This document shows positions 30,407-39,286 of a stretch of DNA of 48,129 nt, one piece after another. Numbering within the stretch: position 1 is the stretch's first letter; every line of letters starts with the position of its first letter. The stretch covers positions 316,675 to 364,803 of the forward strand of contig NZ_NVPR01000032.1 of assembly GCF_002551815.1 (NCBI RefSeq), given 5' to 3'. Made by a program: the position numbers and the translations under genes. This DNA comes from Bacillus sp. AFS098217 (GTDB lineage: Bacteria; Bacillota; Bacilli; Bacillales; Bacillaceae_G). The notes under the pieces are model-generated. The model was given only the letters and a program-made list of their open reading frames with translations, was not told the DNA's origin and did no database searches.

Positions 30407-30919
30407 TTAATATTGTTCTAGTACTAATACATCGTAACCGTCTAACACTTTACGACCATCTAAGTAAGTAAGTTCCACTAAGAATGCAATCCCTGCTACA
30501 ACTCCGCCAAGTTCTTCAACTAGCTTAATTGTCGCTTCAATTGTTCCACCTGTAGCTAATAAATCATCTGTAATTAATACACGTTGACCTGGTTTAATTG
30601 CATCTTTATGGATTGTTAAAACGTCTTTTCCATACTCTTTACCATAGTCTACCTTAATTACTTCACGTGGTAATTTACCTAATTTACGAACTGGTGCAAA
30701 TCCTACTTCTAACGCATAAGAAACTGGGCAACCAATAATAAAACCACGTGCTTCTGGTCCTACTACAAGGTCGATGTTTCTTTCTTTTGCATAAGCAACG
30801 ATTTCATCTGTTGCTGCTTTGTATGCTTTCCCATCATTCATTAAAGGTGTGATATCTTTAAACACAATACCTTCTTTTGGATAATCTGGTACAATTGCGA
30901 TATGTTGCTTGAAATCCAT
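30407..30919 (-). CDS. apt: Adenine phosphoribosyltransferase
   Basis: Converts adenine and PRPP to AMP in purine salvage. The 170-residue protein carries the PRPP-binding loop [13 protein letters not shown] in the second half and the type I PRTase core [31 protein letters not shown] precedes the ATG. It is 47 bases downstream of recJ on the same strand and is followed by relA after a hairpin. The recJ-apt-relA-dtd order matches B. subtilis, linking adenine salvage to alarmone metabolism. Confidence 0.97.
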   Translation of the reverse strand: MDFKQHIAIVPDYPKEGIVFKDITPLMNDGKAYKAATDEIVAYAKERNIDLVVGPEARGFIIGCPVSYALEVGFAPVRKLGKLPREVIKVDYGKEYGKDVLTIHKDAIKPGQRVLITDDLLATGGTIEATIKLVEELGGVVAGIAFLVELTYLDGRKVLDGYDVLVLEQY

Positions 30920-30966
30920 ATTTCTGAATCCTCCTCAGATATAAAAGGTCTGTAAATACAAATCCT

Positions 30967-33306
30967 TTACCTTAACTGCTCTACTTCTTTATGATTACGA
31001 ATCGTTTCAAACCATGTATATAGTTGTTGATATGTGCTATAAACCAATTCTTTCTCTAGTTGCAAGTGGTTCATTTTCTCACGATATGTGTTCGATTCAA
31101 TTAAATCACGCTTTTGCATTTTCTCTGCCATAAAAATGACACCGTCTTTTATTGTAACAAATTCTAGCTCAAAAAACACCTGTGTCATAAAATTTACTGT
31201 ATCTTTTGACCAACCTTTATGACGACATAGTTGTTCTCCATATTGTCTTAAAGAAAACGGTGCTTTTTGATGTAAAAAGGAATAATACCATTTAAAGTGG
31301 TCTCTTGTTGGGACCGTACTAAATAAATGATTATTTTCTTGGTAAAACAGCGTGTAAATTCGCGCCGGGAATCCCGCCTTAAATAACTCGCGTAATTCCT
31401 CTGTTCCCGTTGGTAAATCCAATAAAACAATATACTGATCATCTAGATTTGTTACTTCTGATGCGTGCACCAATTGTTCTTTATACACTTCTAAAGAAAA
31501 TTTATTCAATACCTCTTCAGAAAAATATACCATTGTTACTTTATCTTTTGGAAGCTCTGCTAGGTTTGCTTCCACATTACGCATGCTGCGCCAATCAAAT
31601 AATTGCCATGCCTCTACTGCAATATCTTGAATCATCAATTGCGGTTTTTTGAAATTATTCCATTCATTAATCGATGCTTCACCTACAACAGAAACGGTAG
31701 CAAGTGGAGAAATCTCTTTCGCATAGGCACCGAAACCAAATCCAATCGTATCTAGCGTTGCCTGTCCGTCACGAAGTGCCATTTTCAAATGAGAGCTATC
31801 GGATCCGATCGCACGAATACTTTCTAACTCTGCATCTCTCACTGCGATACGCGGCTTAGGATTTCCAACACCAAACGGCGCTAGCTTTTGCATTTCTTCA
31901 ATTGCCGCAAGCGTTACATCTTCGACCTTACAAATCGCATCAACCGTTGTAATCGGAACAAAGTCTTCTGCCGTTAAAATAGCCTCTGCCTGTTCATTTA
32001 AACGGCGGCGTAGTTCATCCACATCATTCATATGAAGCGTCATCCCTGCCGCCATCGGATGCCCTCCAAAATGAGGTAACAATTCTCTACAATCCGATAA
32101 ATTTGCAAACAAATCAAATCCCGCAATACTACGAGCAGATCCTTTTGCTGTTTGCTTCTCAGGATCAATGCATAATACGATTGTTGGACGGTAAAAACGC
32201 TCTACTAATTTAGAGGCCACAATACCAATTACGCCTGGATTCCATCCTTCTTTCGCAAGGACTAACACTTTATTTTCCTCTGGTGGGAAATTATTTTCTA
32301 CTTCAGCAATAGCCTCTTCTGTAATTTGCTTTACAATATCTTTTCGAAGTTTATTAAGTTCATCAATTTCTTCAGCAAGCTCTTTCGCTTCTTCAGGATC
32401 CTCCGATAATAAAAGATGAACTGCCGGCGCTGCATCTTCTAAGCGTCCAATCGCATTAATACGGGGTGCTATAGAGAAACCAATGCTTTCTTCTGTAATT
32501 TCACTTTGTGAAACGTTGGCTACTTTAAATAACGCCTTTAAGCCAATATTTTTTGTCATTCGCATTTGTTTCAGTCCACGTTGCACAAGCAATCTATTCT
32601 CACCATGAAGTGATACTAAATCAGCTACCGTACCAATCACTGCAATTTCTAATAAATGCTCCGGTACACGTCCAAGTAGTGCATGCGCTACTTTAAACGC
32701 AACACCAACACCCGCTAAATAATGAAACGGATAAACACCGCCTTCTAACTTCGGATGAATAATCGCAAGCGCTTCTGGAAGTTCTGGTGGTGGCTCATGG
32801 TGATCTGTAATAATAAGATCCATTCCAAGTTCCTTTGCCACCTGTGCTTCATGCACCGCTGCAATACCTGTATCGACCGTAATAATTAACGAGAAGCCTG
32901 CGCGGTGCGCCCAGCGAAAGGCCTCTTCATTCGGTCCATATCCTTCCGTAAAGCGGTTTGGAATATAAAACTCTACATCTGCACCTAATTCTTGAAGAGC
33001 AAGGAATAACACAGTCGTACTACTTACTCCGTCCGCATCATAATCGCCAAATATTAAAATCTGCTCTCCATTTTGAATGGCTTTCCTTACACGTTCTACT
33101 GTACAGTCCATCCCTTTAAGTAAAAATGGATCGTGAAATTCTTGCCCTTCTGTATTTAAAAAATCCACAATCTTATCTTCTGTATCTAAACCTCTACCGA
33201 GGAATAACGAAATAACAAGTGGTGATAATTGCAATTTACTTGCTAATTCACTCACCATTTCCTCATTATACGACTTTTCTTTCCAACGCGTCTTCGGTTG
33301 TAACAC
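30967..33306 (-). CDS. recJ: Single-stranded-DNA-specific 5'-3' exonuclease RecJ
   Basis: DHH phosphoesterase that degrades ssDNA from the 5' end in recombination and mismatch repair. The 779-residue protein has motif I FGDYDADGVSSTT (D88, D90 and D92 region), motif III TDHHEPP, the DHHA1 segment SIAGFDLF ... GGHPMAAGM, an OB-fold, and the extra C-terminal domain of Firmicute RecJ. The frame extends to 33357, but a GTG at 33306 follows AAGGGGTG at good spacing and gives the usual N terminus (MLQPKTRWKEK). A promoter and a large palindrome overlap this start region. Confidence 0.93.
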   Translation of the reverse strand: MLQPKTRWKEKSYNEEMVSELASKLQLSPLVISLFLGRGLDTEDKIVDFLNTEGQEFHDPFLLKGMDCTVERVRKAIQNGEQILIFGDYDADGVSSTTVLFLALQELGADVEFYIPNRFTEGYGPNEEAFRWAHRAGFSLIITVDTGIAAVHEAQVAKELGMDLIITDHHEPPPELPEALAIIHPKLEGGVYPFHYLAGVGVAFKVAHALLGRVPEHLLEIAVIGTVADLVSLHGENRLLVQRGLKQMRMTKNIGLKALFKVANVSQSEITEESIGFSIAPRINAIGRLEDAAPAVHLLLSEDPEEAKELAEEIDELNKLRKDIVKQITEEAIAEVENNFPPEENKVLVLAKEGWNPGVIGIVASKLVERFYRPTIVLCIDPEKQTAKGSARSIAGFDLFANLSDCRELLPHFGGHPMAAGMTLHMNDVDELRRRLNEQAEAILTAEDFVPITTVDAICKVEDVTLAAIEEMQKLAPFGVGNPKPRIAVRDAELESIRAIGSDSSHLKMALRDGQATLDTIGFGFGAYAKEISPLATVSVVGEASINEWNNFKKPQLMIQDIAVEAWQLFDWRSMRNVEANLAELPKDKVTMVYFSEEVLNKFSLEVYKEQLVHASEVTNLDDQYIVLLDLPTGTEELRELFKAGFPARIYTLFYQENNHLFSTVPTRDHFKWYYSFLHQKAPFSLRQYGEQLCRHKGWSKDTVNFMTQVFFELEFVTIKDGVIFMAEKMQKRDLIESNTYREKMNHLQLEKELVYSTYQQLYTWFETIRNHKEVEQLR

Positions 33307-33311
33307 GAAAT

Positions 33312-33357
33312 CACCCCTTAACCTGTCCATTATACAAGACAGATTAAGGGGTGACAA
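33312..33357 (-). promoter_or_regulatory. recJ promoter embedded in a 16-bp inverted repeat
   Basis: On the minus strand TTGTCA (33352-33357) and TATAAT (33329-33334) are spaced by 17 bases. An inverted repeat with 16-base arms (33312-33327 and 33338-33353, 15 of 16 matching, 10-base spacer) covers most of the promoter and includes the AAGGGGTG ribosome site in its downstream arm. The predicted transcript starts inside the repeat, so the whole RNA hairpin would not form. It therefore looks more like a DNA operator. Confidence 0.7.
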
Positions 33358-33438
33358 TATAATACACGCTCTGTTAGCTACGATTGAATATCTCCATAAT
33401 TAGATGAATATTTACTTTTTTACAGGAACCGCTCCATA

Positions 33439-34332
33439 TCAATCAGGAGAATACGGATTAATATGTACAAAAACATTTTGGACATTATCTTGCTTCATTA
33501 ACACTTCTTTAACATGTTTTCCAATGCGATGTCCTTCTTCCACTGTAATATATGGGTCAACAGACACTTTAATATCGACAATAACATAATGACCATGCTC
33601 ACGCGCATATAGGGACCCAATTTTTTTAACACCCTCTACTTGAAGGACTGCTTCTCTTAGCGGAATGACATCTTCTTCGTGAAGAACGTGATCAAGCGTT
33701 GTATGGATTGCTTCGCCTCCAATACTCCACGCCATTTTCACAACAAGTAATGAAACAAATAATCCTGCAACTGGATCGGCGTACACAAGCCAATCTAAAC
33801 CAAGTTTATTTCCAATAATAGCTGCACAAATCCCGATTAAAGCTGCAATTGAAGAAAACACATCTGAACGGTGCTCATATGCATTTGCAATAATTGCATC
33901 ACTGTTGATCCGTTTGCCTAATTGATACTTATACCGAAACATTCCCTCTTTCACAACGATAGAAAGAATAACCGCAAAAATTGTAATTCCCTTTGGCGGT
34001 TCAAGCTCTTGCGTAAAAGCCTTTACGGAAGAAATTACAATTTCAATTCCAACAATAAATAGTAATACTGCAACAATAATCGCTGAAATCGATTCCGCTT
34101 TTCCATGACCATAAGGATGATCTTCATCGGGGGGCTGCTTCGCCGCTCGTAATCCAAAAAGCACAGCTAACGAACCAATCACATCTGATCCTGAATGAAC
34201 TGCGTCTGCTAAAAGAGCCTTACTATTTCCAATATAGCCGATTACCGCTTTTACAATCGCTAATACAATATTTCCAACGATTCCAACAATAGCGCCAAAC
34301 TCCGCCTGTTTAAAACGTTCATCTTTTTCCAT
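33439..34332 (-). CDS. Cation diffusion facilitator family transporter
   Basis: Proton-coupled divalent-cation exporter of the CDF family, 297 residues. Six membrane helices occupy about 12-210. The metal-site motif HSGSD appears in TM2 (LLADAVHSGSDVIGSLAVL) and the matching HRSDV motif in TM5 (ANAYEHRSDVFSS), giving the H-x-x-x-D/D pattern usual for Zn or Mn. A cytoplasmic ferredoxin-like domain follows. The ORF extends upstream, but ATG at 34332 with AAGGGATT gives the standard MEKDERFKQAEFGAI start. Metal specificity is not determinable. Two copies of AAGTATCACTT lie upstream. Confidence 0.9.
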   Translation of the reverse strand: MEKDERFKQAEFGAIVGIVGNIVLAIVKAVIGYIGNSKALLADAVHSGSDVIGSLAVLFGLRAAKQPPDEDHPYGHGKAESISAIIVAVLLFIVGIEIVISSVKAFTQELEPPKGITIFAVILSIVVKEGMFRYKYQLGKRINSDAIIANAYEHRSDVFSSIAALIGICAAIIGNKLGLDWLVYADPVAGLFVSLLVVKMAWSIGGEAIHTTLDHVLHEEDVIPLREAVLQVEGVKKIGSLYAREHGHYVIVDIKVSVDPYITVEEGHRIGKHVKEVLMKQDNVQNVFVHINPYSPD

Positions 34333-34390
34333 AACCGAAATCCCTTCTTTTCTCAAAATACCTTTATATTGTAACAAAAAATAATGGAAG

Positions 34391-34503
34391 AAGTATCACT
34401 TCCTTCCAGTTTCTCCATGATCCGTTTTTTAGCAAAAGAATTTATTTTACTCCCGATTGGTTCTACTACCCTTTAGCAAAAAGCGTGAAAGGAAGTATCA
34501 CTT
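34391..34503. repeat. Two identical AAGTATCACTT sites, 102 bases apart
   Basis: The 11-base sequence occurs at 34391-34401 and 34493-34503. Each copy is itself an inverted repeat (AAGT, three bases, ACTT). They lie between the CDF gene and the secDF terminator and could be operator half-sites, though no known regulator binding site is recognised. Confidence 0.35.
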
Positions 34504-34520
34504 TATTGTATCCGCAAACG

Positions 34521-34556
34521 AAAAAAGAGATGCCTCTAAAGAGGCATCATCTTTTT
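34521..34556 (-). terminator. Intrinsic terminator of secDF
   Basis: GATGCCTC (34529-34536) pairs with GAGGCATC (34541-34548), followed on the minus strand by a T tract (34521-34526), 20 bases after the secDF stop. Confidence 0.85.
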
Positions 34557-34576
34557 TATATGTGCTGTTCTAAATT

Positions 34577-36841
34577 TTATACTTGTGGTTCAGATACTCC
34601 TTCATTTCCTTTTTTCGTACCCTTACCTTTTTTCAAACGGCGATTTTCAAGCATTAGCCAAATTTGAGAAGCAACGAAAACAGAAGAATACGTACCTACA
34701 ACTAGTCCAATCATTAATGCAAGTGAGAAGTTTCGTAGTGATTCACTACCAAAAATCAGCAACGCAATAACCGGGAGCAATACCGTTAGAACGGTATTAA
34801 TGGAACGACCAATTGTTTGACGAATACTTGAGTTTACGATTTCTTCTAAATCTTTTAAGTCGCGAATTCGTTTTTTCTGTTTATATAGCTCACGGTTTCG
34901 GTCAAATGTAACAATCGAGTCATTGATGGAATAACCGATGATTGTTAATACCGCAGCGATAAATGTTATATCTACTTCCAATTGGAAGATACTGAATATA
35001 ACAATCATAACGAACGCATCATGCAGCAATGCTAATACGGCAGATAGTGCGTATGTGAAACGGAAACGAATACTTACATATAAAACGATAACCGCTGAGG
35101 CAATCATAACTGCAATAAATGCGTTTTGCGCGATTTCTTTCCCGATTGTTGGAGAAACCGTACTTATATTCGGCTCTGTACCATATTTATCGTGGAAGAA
35201 TGTTTTCACTTTTGCAATTTCATCTTTCGATAAAACACCAATTGTACGAACGGCAAATCCTTTATTGTCATTTCCTGTTGATACAATATCTTCTTTTTTC
35301 ACATCAATCTTCAGTTCATGCAAGTCTTTTTGTACTTGATCTACACTAATCGCTTGGTTTGATTGCAAGTCCATACGTGTACCGCTTGCAAAGTCAATAC
35401 CAAGGTTCATTTTGAAAATTGGTAGTATAATTGCTCCAGCAATCACAACTACAACTGAGAATAAGAAGAATTTGTGACCAATATTTACAAAGTTAATACG
35501 ATCAAATTTCGTTGGTGCATGTTCTACCCCTTTTGACAACGGAATAATTTCTTTCTGTTTTACACCAAAATAAGAGATTTTCTTATCGAAGTAACGGCTT
35601 TTCACAAGTAATCCAAGTAAGAAACGAGTACCGAATACGTTCGTAATGAAACCAACTAAAATACTTACAATTAAACTTGTTGCGAACCCTTGTACAGAGC
35701 TTGTACCATATACAAATAATACACCAGCTGCAGCAAGTGTCGTAATGTTCGCATCTAAAATCGTTGCTAATGAGCGATGATTACCAGCACGATACGCTGA
35801 CATGAGAGACTTGCCAATTCGTAATTCTTCCTTCAGCCTTTCATACGTGATGATATTCGCATCAACCGCGATACCAACCCCGAGCACCAATGCCGCGATA
35901 CCTGGCAAGGTAAGAACCGCATGCATCCAGTTAAAGACGAGCAATGTAACGAAAATGTATAAGCCTAACATAATGACCGCTACAAGCCCTGGTAAACGAT
36001 AGAATACAAGCATGAATAAGAAGATAAGAGCAATCCCGATCGCACTAGCAAAAATCGTTTCTTGCAATGCTTGTTGACCAAATTTTGCTCCAACAGATGT
36101 TGAATACATTTCTTTTAAATCAACAGGAAGCGCACCCGCATTTAATAAAGATGAAAGTTGTTTTGCACTTTCAACTGTAAAGTTTCCACCTACGATTGAA
36201 ACTTCAGCTTGATTAAACACTTGGTTTACTGTTGCTGCTGATAAGAATTTTGGATTTGGTTTTGCAGCTTCTGCTTTATACGAATCTTTACCTTCTTCAA
36301 AATCAAGCCAAATCACCATTAAGTTTGTTGGTGGAGGCATTTTAGAGATTTTTTCAGTTACTTCGCGGAATTTATCAGCACTTTTCAATGTAAGGCTAAC
36401 ACTTGGTCGACCTTGTTCATCAAACGTTTGCTTCGCTCCGCCGCCCTTTAAATCTGTTCCGTCCATGAGAAGGTTATCATTCACATCACGGAATGTTAAT
36501 TTTGCTTGTGTAGATAAAATTTCACGTGCTTTTTGCTGATCTTGCACACCAGCAAGCTGAACACGAATTCGATCTGTCCCTTCGATTTGAATGTTCGGTT
36601 CACTTACACCAAGAACATTGACACGATTATTAAGGGCACCTACTGTACTTACAAGTGCATCATGATCGATTTTATCTCCTTTTTTCGCAGGTTTTACTTC
36701 ATACAAGATTTCAAAGCCACCGCGAAGGTCTAGTCCAAGACTAATTCCTTTTGTTATGTTTTTTCCTGTCGCGCCAATAATTCCACCGATTAATAAAACG
36801 ATGAGGAAAAAGGCGACGATTCTCGTACCGCGCTTTGCCAT
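34577..36841 (-). CDS. secDF: Protein translocase subunit SecDF (fused)
   Basis: Membrane motor that assists Sec-dependent export using the proton gradient. In bacilli SecD and SecF are one chain. The 754-residue product has 12 membrane helices in two sets of six. The SecD half carries DLRGGFEILYEV near its N terminus, the periplasmic P1 domain and GVGIAVDANIITYERLKEEL; the SecF half begins around 445 and carries GIDFASGTRMDL and GYSINDSIVTFDRNRE. Conserved aspartates D345-region and D637-region needed for proton flow are present. AGAAGG precedes the ATG. The leader upstream is long and contains short reading frames. Confidence 0.96.
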   Translation of the reverse strand: MAKRGTRIVAFFLIVLLIGGIIGATGKNITKGISLGLDLRGGFEILYEVKPAKKGDKIDHDALVSTVGALNNRVNVLGVSEPNIQIEGTDRIRVQLAGVQDQQKAREILSTQAKLTFRDVNDNLLMDGTDLKGGGAKQTFDEQGRPSVSLTLKSADKFREVTEKISKMPPPTNLMVIWLDFEEGKDSYKAEAAKPNPKFLSAATVNQVFNQAEVSIVGGNFTVESAKQLSSLLNAGALPVDLKEMYSTSVGAKFGQQALQETIFASAIGIALIFLFMLVFYRLPGLVAVIMLGLYIFVTLLVFNWMHAVLTLPGIAALVLGVGIAVDANIITYERLKEELRIGKSLMSAYRAGNHRSLATILDANITTLAAAGVLFVYGTSSVQGFATSLIVSILVGFITNVFGTRFLLGLLVKSRYFDKKISYFGVKQKEIIPLSKGVEHAPTKFDRINFVNIGHKFFLFSVVVVIAGAIILPIFKMNLGIDFASGTRMDLQSNQAISVDQVQKDLHELKIDVKKEDIVSTGNDNKGFAVRTIGVLSKDEIAKVKTFFHDKYGTEPNISTVSPTIGKEIAQNAFIAVMIASAVIVLYVSIRFRFTYALSAVLALLHDAFVMIVIFSIFQLEVDITFIAAVLTIIGYSINDSIVTFDRNRELYKQKKRIRDLKDLEEIVNSSIRQTIGRSINTVLTVLLPVIALLIFGSESLRNFSLALMIGLVVGTYSSVFVASQIWLMLENRRLKKGKGTKKGNEGVSEPQV

Positions 36842-36890
36842 ATGTACCTTCTTTCTGCTACTAAAACCATAAATAAATCCTACAATTCAT

Positions 36891-36935
36891 TTACGCTAGA
36901 CAATTCCCTGTGGCTATTACAGCTTTATCATTCAC
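36891..36935 (-). CDS. Candidate 14-residue leader ORF near secDF
   Basis: GTG start at 36935 with AGAGGAA 5 bases upstream, reading MNDKAVIATGNCLA and a TAA stop. It ends 49 bases before the secDF start. Only the ribosome-site spacing and its place in the secDF transcript support it; it may be a leader peptide or chance. Confidence 0.35.
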   Translation of the reverse strand: MNDKAVIATGNCLA

Positions 36936-36984
36936 AAGTATTCCTCTACACATATGAGTTTGTCTAATTAGTAGACGTCCTTTC

Positions 36985-37072
36985 TGTAAATTTTCCAGTG
37001 TTTTTTTACTAGTTCACCACTAGCCATCTAGGTTGTGGTTCTACAGATGTACACCCTAGATGTTCCTACATA
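36985..37072 (-). repeat. Hairpins in the secDF leader
   Basis: CATCTAGG and CCTAGATG form a perfect 8-bp stem with a 22-base loop, and a second small stem CTAGT/ACTAG follows a few bases later. No T tract follows, so these are not terminators. Apart from the two short ORFs and these hairpins I see nothing else in 36842-37187 but the promoter. Confidence 0.5.
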
Positions 37073-37075
37073 TCA

Positions 37076-37120
37076 TTATAAGTTTTGCTCCCTACCTCCT
37101 TTACGTAAAATCTCTGACAT
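37076..37120 (-). CDS. Candidate 14-residue leader peptide of secDF
   Basis: ATG at 37120 with a strong AGAGGAG exactly 6 bases upstream, encoding MSEILRKGGREQNL and a TAA stop. It begins about 22 bases after the predicted secDF transcription start, so it would be the first ORF of that mRNA. A second ribosome-like site (AAAGGAGG) lies inside it. Translation-coupled control is possible but unproven. Confidence 0.5.
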   Translation of the reverse strand: MSEILRKGGREQNL

Positions 37121-37148
37121 AATAAACTCCTCTTTATCAATACCTATC

Positions 37149-37177
37149 ATTATACTGCAAAAGGAAGAACAAACCAA
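37149..37177 (-). promoter_or_regulatory. SigA-type promoter of secDF
   Basis: TTGGTT (37172-37177) and TATAAT (37149-37154) are separated by 17 bases. The predicted start near 37142 gives a 5' leader of about 300 bases. Confidence 0.75.
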
Positions 37178-37187
37178 TTACAGTCGA

Positions 37188-37472
37188 TTATTTATTTTCA
37201 TATTCTTCGAATGACCAAAGTGGCTCTTGATATGCTTCAACCGTTAAATAGGTCATATACTCATTTGCAGTTAATGTTAGTACGTCATTCACTAGTTCAT
37301 GTAATCTAACATTACTGTCTATCTTTTTCCACTTTTTATTTTTTAAACATTTCCAAATATCGTCAATCGTTACTCGGTCATAACCAAGCATTTGGAATTC
37401 CTCCACTTTACTTTGCAAAACGACTTGTAACTGTCCGCGGTAAGCTTCTACCAACTCTTCTTTTTCCACCAT
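37188..37472 (-). CDS. comN: Post-transcriptional regulator ComN (YrzD)
   Basis: A 94-residue cytoplasmic protein of the Post_transc_reg family. In B. subtilis ComN promotes expression of the comE operon and localises with DivIVA at poles and septa. The conserved core is LHELVNDVLTLTANEYMTYL, preceded by a basic KCLKNKKWKK stretch. AAAGGAGATG precedes the ATG. It lies between secDF and spoVB, as in B. subtilis. The competence role in the B. cereus group is inferred only from homology. Confidence 0.85.
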   Translation of the reverse strand: MVEKEELVEAYRGQLQVVLQSKVEEFQMLGYDRVTIDDIWKCLKNKKWKKIDSNVRLHELVNDVLTLTANEYMTYLTVEAYQEPLWSFEEYENK

Positions 37473-37512
37473 ACATCACATCTCCTTTATATTTCAGCAC
37501 GAAAAGTCGCTT

Positions 37513-37597
37513 TTTATCCCGCTCTAATGGACAGCAATCACTTACCTTTAAGAGTTCCATTTCTCTCGTTTCTTCTTAGCAGAAGTTTCACTTTCAT
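37513..37597 (-). repeat. Degenerate, internally deleted bcr1-type repeat
   Basis: Read on the minus strand the segment begins ATGAAAGTGAAACTTCT and ends ATTAGAGCGGGATAAA. These match the two ends of the copies at 15132 and 18269 but keep only about 85 bases. It lies about 95 bases upstream of the spoVB start codon. The plus-strand left boundary has TTTAT, consistent with the target duplication. Confidence 0.5.
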
Positions 37598-37691
37598 AAC
37601 CGTCCTCTTAAATGCTTGTCATTCTTGTCTCATACGTGCATATAAATTATTGTAAATCATTCCATTGATTTTGAGAAGGTAGGAGAAGACC

Positions 37692-39245
37692 ATGACAAGA
37701 CAAAGCTTTTTACGAGGTGCATTTATTTTAATGCTAGCTGGTTTTATTACAAAAATTCTTGGGTTTATCAACCGTATTGTAATGGCACGCATTGTAGGAG
37801 AAGAAGGCGTCGGTCTTTATATGATGGCTGTCCCTACTTTCATTTTAGCAATTACCTTAACGCAAATCGGGCTTCCTGTCGCCATTGCAAAATTCGTCGC
37901 AGAGGCGGAAGCGGTGAATGATAAACAAAAAGTAAAAAGAATATTAACAGTATCATTAGCTGTTACATCCGTTATTAGTATTATCTTAACAATCGCTATC
38001 ATGCTTCTAGCTCCTATTTTGGCTGAAACATTACTTACAGATGAAAGAACATACTATCCACTCATAGCTATTTTACCTGTCGTTCCTGTTATTGCTATTT
38101 CATCTGTTTTACGCGGTTATTTCCAAGGAAAACAAAATATGAAACCAAGTGCCTATGCTCAAGTGCTGGAACAAGTGGTTCGCATTACTATTATCGCTGT
38201 ATGCATTCGGCTATTTTTACCTTACGGCGTTGAATATGCAGCGGCAGGTGCAATGCTCTCATCTGTTCTTGGTGAAGTAGCTTCTTTATTATTCCTGCTC
38301 ACATTATTCCAGCGTGAAAAGCATCTTTCTATACGAACAGATTTTCTAAGCACTGTCAAAGAAAGCAAACACACTTTTCATTCACTTATGGAAATTGCGC
38401 TTCCAACTACAGGAAGTCGTTTAATCGGTTCCGTTTCTTATTTTTTCGAGCCCATTGTTGTGATGCAAAGTTTAGCAATTGCTGGTGTTGCCGCTTCAGT
38501 CGCTACGAAGCAGTACGGTATATTAAATGGCTATGCATTTCCGCTTTTGTCGCTGCCAGCTTTTATTACATATGCTCTTTCTACAGCACTTGTACCATCC
38601 ATTAGTGAAGCGATGGTAAAAAAGCAACATCGATTAGTTGAACACCGCCTGCAACAGGCACTTCGTATTTCTTTAATTACAGGAGGCTGGTCGGTCGTCA
38701 TTCTTTATGTATTCGCCTCCCCTGTCTTAACTCTCATGTATGGATCTGACAGCGCAACTTCATTCATTCAATTACTTGCACCTTGCTTTTTATTTCACTA
38801 CTTCCAAAGCCCTCTTACATCTGTTTTGCAAGCTTTAAACTTAGCACGCGCTGCAATGATGAACACATTTATCGGAGCTATTGTCAAACTACTCGTTATT
38901 TTTGTACTCGCTTCACGTCCAGAGTTTCAAATGATGGGCGTTGCACTCGCTATCGCCGCTAACATTGTAACTGTGACATTTCTTCACTACGCTACAGTCT
39001 TAAAGAAAATTACATTCACAATTTACATGAGAGATTATATTTTCGGGGGAATTGCGATTGTTGTCGCAGGAGCTTTTGGTTTCTGTCTTCACAAGTATAT
39101 TGTTTTTTCACACTCACTCGGTATACAAACATTATGGGAAATTACATTAACTACTACTATCTACATTCTACTTCTGTTTATTTTTAAACTGATTCGTAAA
39201 GAAGAATTACGACGCATTCCGATTATTCGTAAACTGTTCGCTTGA
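37692..39245 (+). CDS. spoVB: Stage V sporulation protein B (MOP/MATE superfamily flippase)
   Basis: Polysaccharide/lipid flippase-type membrane protein of 517 residues with about 14 helices, required for spore cortex synthesis in B. subtilis. It is thought to flip lipid II or a related precursor in the mother cell. The N-terminal GFITKILGFINRIVMARIVGEEGVGLYMM and ISSVLRGYFQGKQNMKP motifs are typical of SpoVB. GTAGGAGA precedes the ATG. The gene is alone on the plus strand, with a bidirectional terminator after it. A remnant bcr1-like repeat lies upstream. Confidence 0.93.
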   Translation: MTRQSFLRGAFILMLAGFITKILGFINRIVMARIVGEEGVGLYMMAVPTFILAITLTQIGLPVAIAKFVAEAEAVNDKQKVKRILTVSLAVTSVISIILTIAIMLLAPILAETLLTDERTYYPLIAILPVVPVIAISSVLRGYFQGKQNMKPSAYAQVLEQVVRITIIAVCIRLFLPYGVEYAAAGAMLSSVLGEVASLLFLLTLFQREKHLSIRTDFLSTVKESKHTFHSLMEIALPTTGSRLIGSVSYFFEPIVVMQSLAIAGVAASVATKQYGILNGYAFPLLSLPAFITYALSTALVPSISEAMVKKQHRLVEHRLQQALRISLITGGWSVVILYVFASPVLTLMYGSDSATSFIQLLAPCFLFHYFQSPLTSVLQALNLARAAMMNTFIGAIVKLLVIFVLASRPEFQMMGVALAIAANIVTVTFLHYATVLKKITFTIYMRDYIFGGIAIVVAGAFGFCLHKYIVFSHSLGIQTLWEITLTTTIYILLLFIFKLIRKEELRRIPIIRKLFA

Positions 39246-39253
39246 AAACAAAC

Positions 39254-39286
39254 AGGCTTGCCGTTTCTAAAAATGGCAAGCCTTTA
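39254..39286. terminator. Bidirectional terminator between spoVB and the DUF421 gene
   Basis: AGGCTTGCC (39254-39262) pairs with GGCAAGCCT (39275-39283), with T-rich sequence downstream. It lies between convergent stop codons. Confidence 0.8.

Noticed and set aside
36985-37020. Run of T next to a small hairpin in the secDF leader considered as a terminator
   Set aside because: The T run precedes the hairpin on the plus strand, and on the minus strand the hairpin is followed by A residues, so it is not an intrinsic terminator in either direction.
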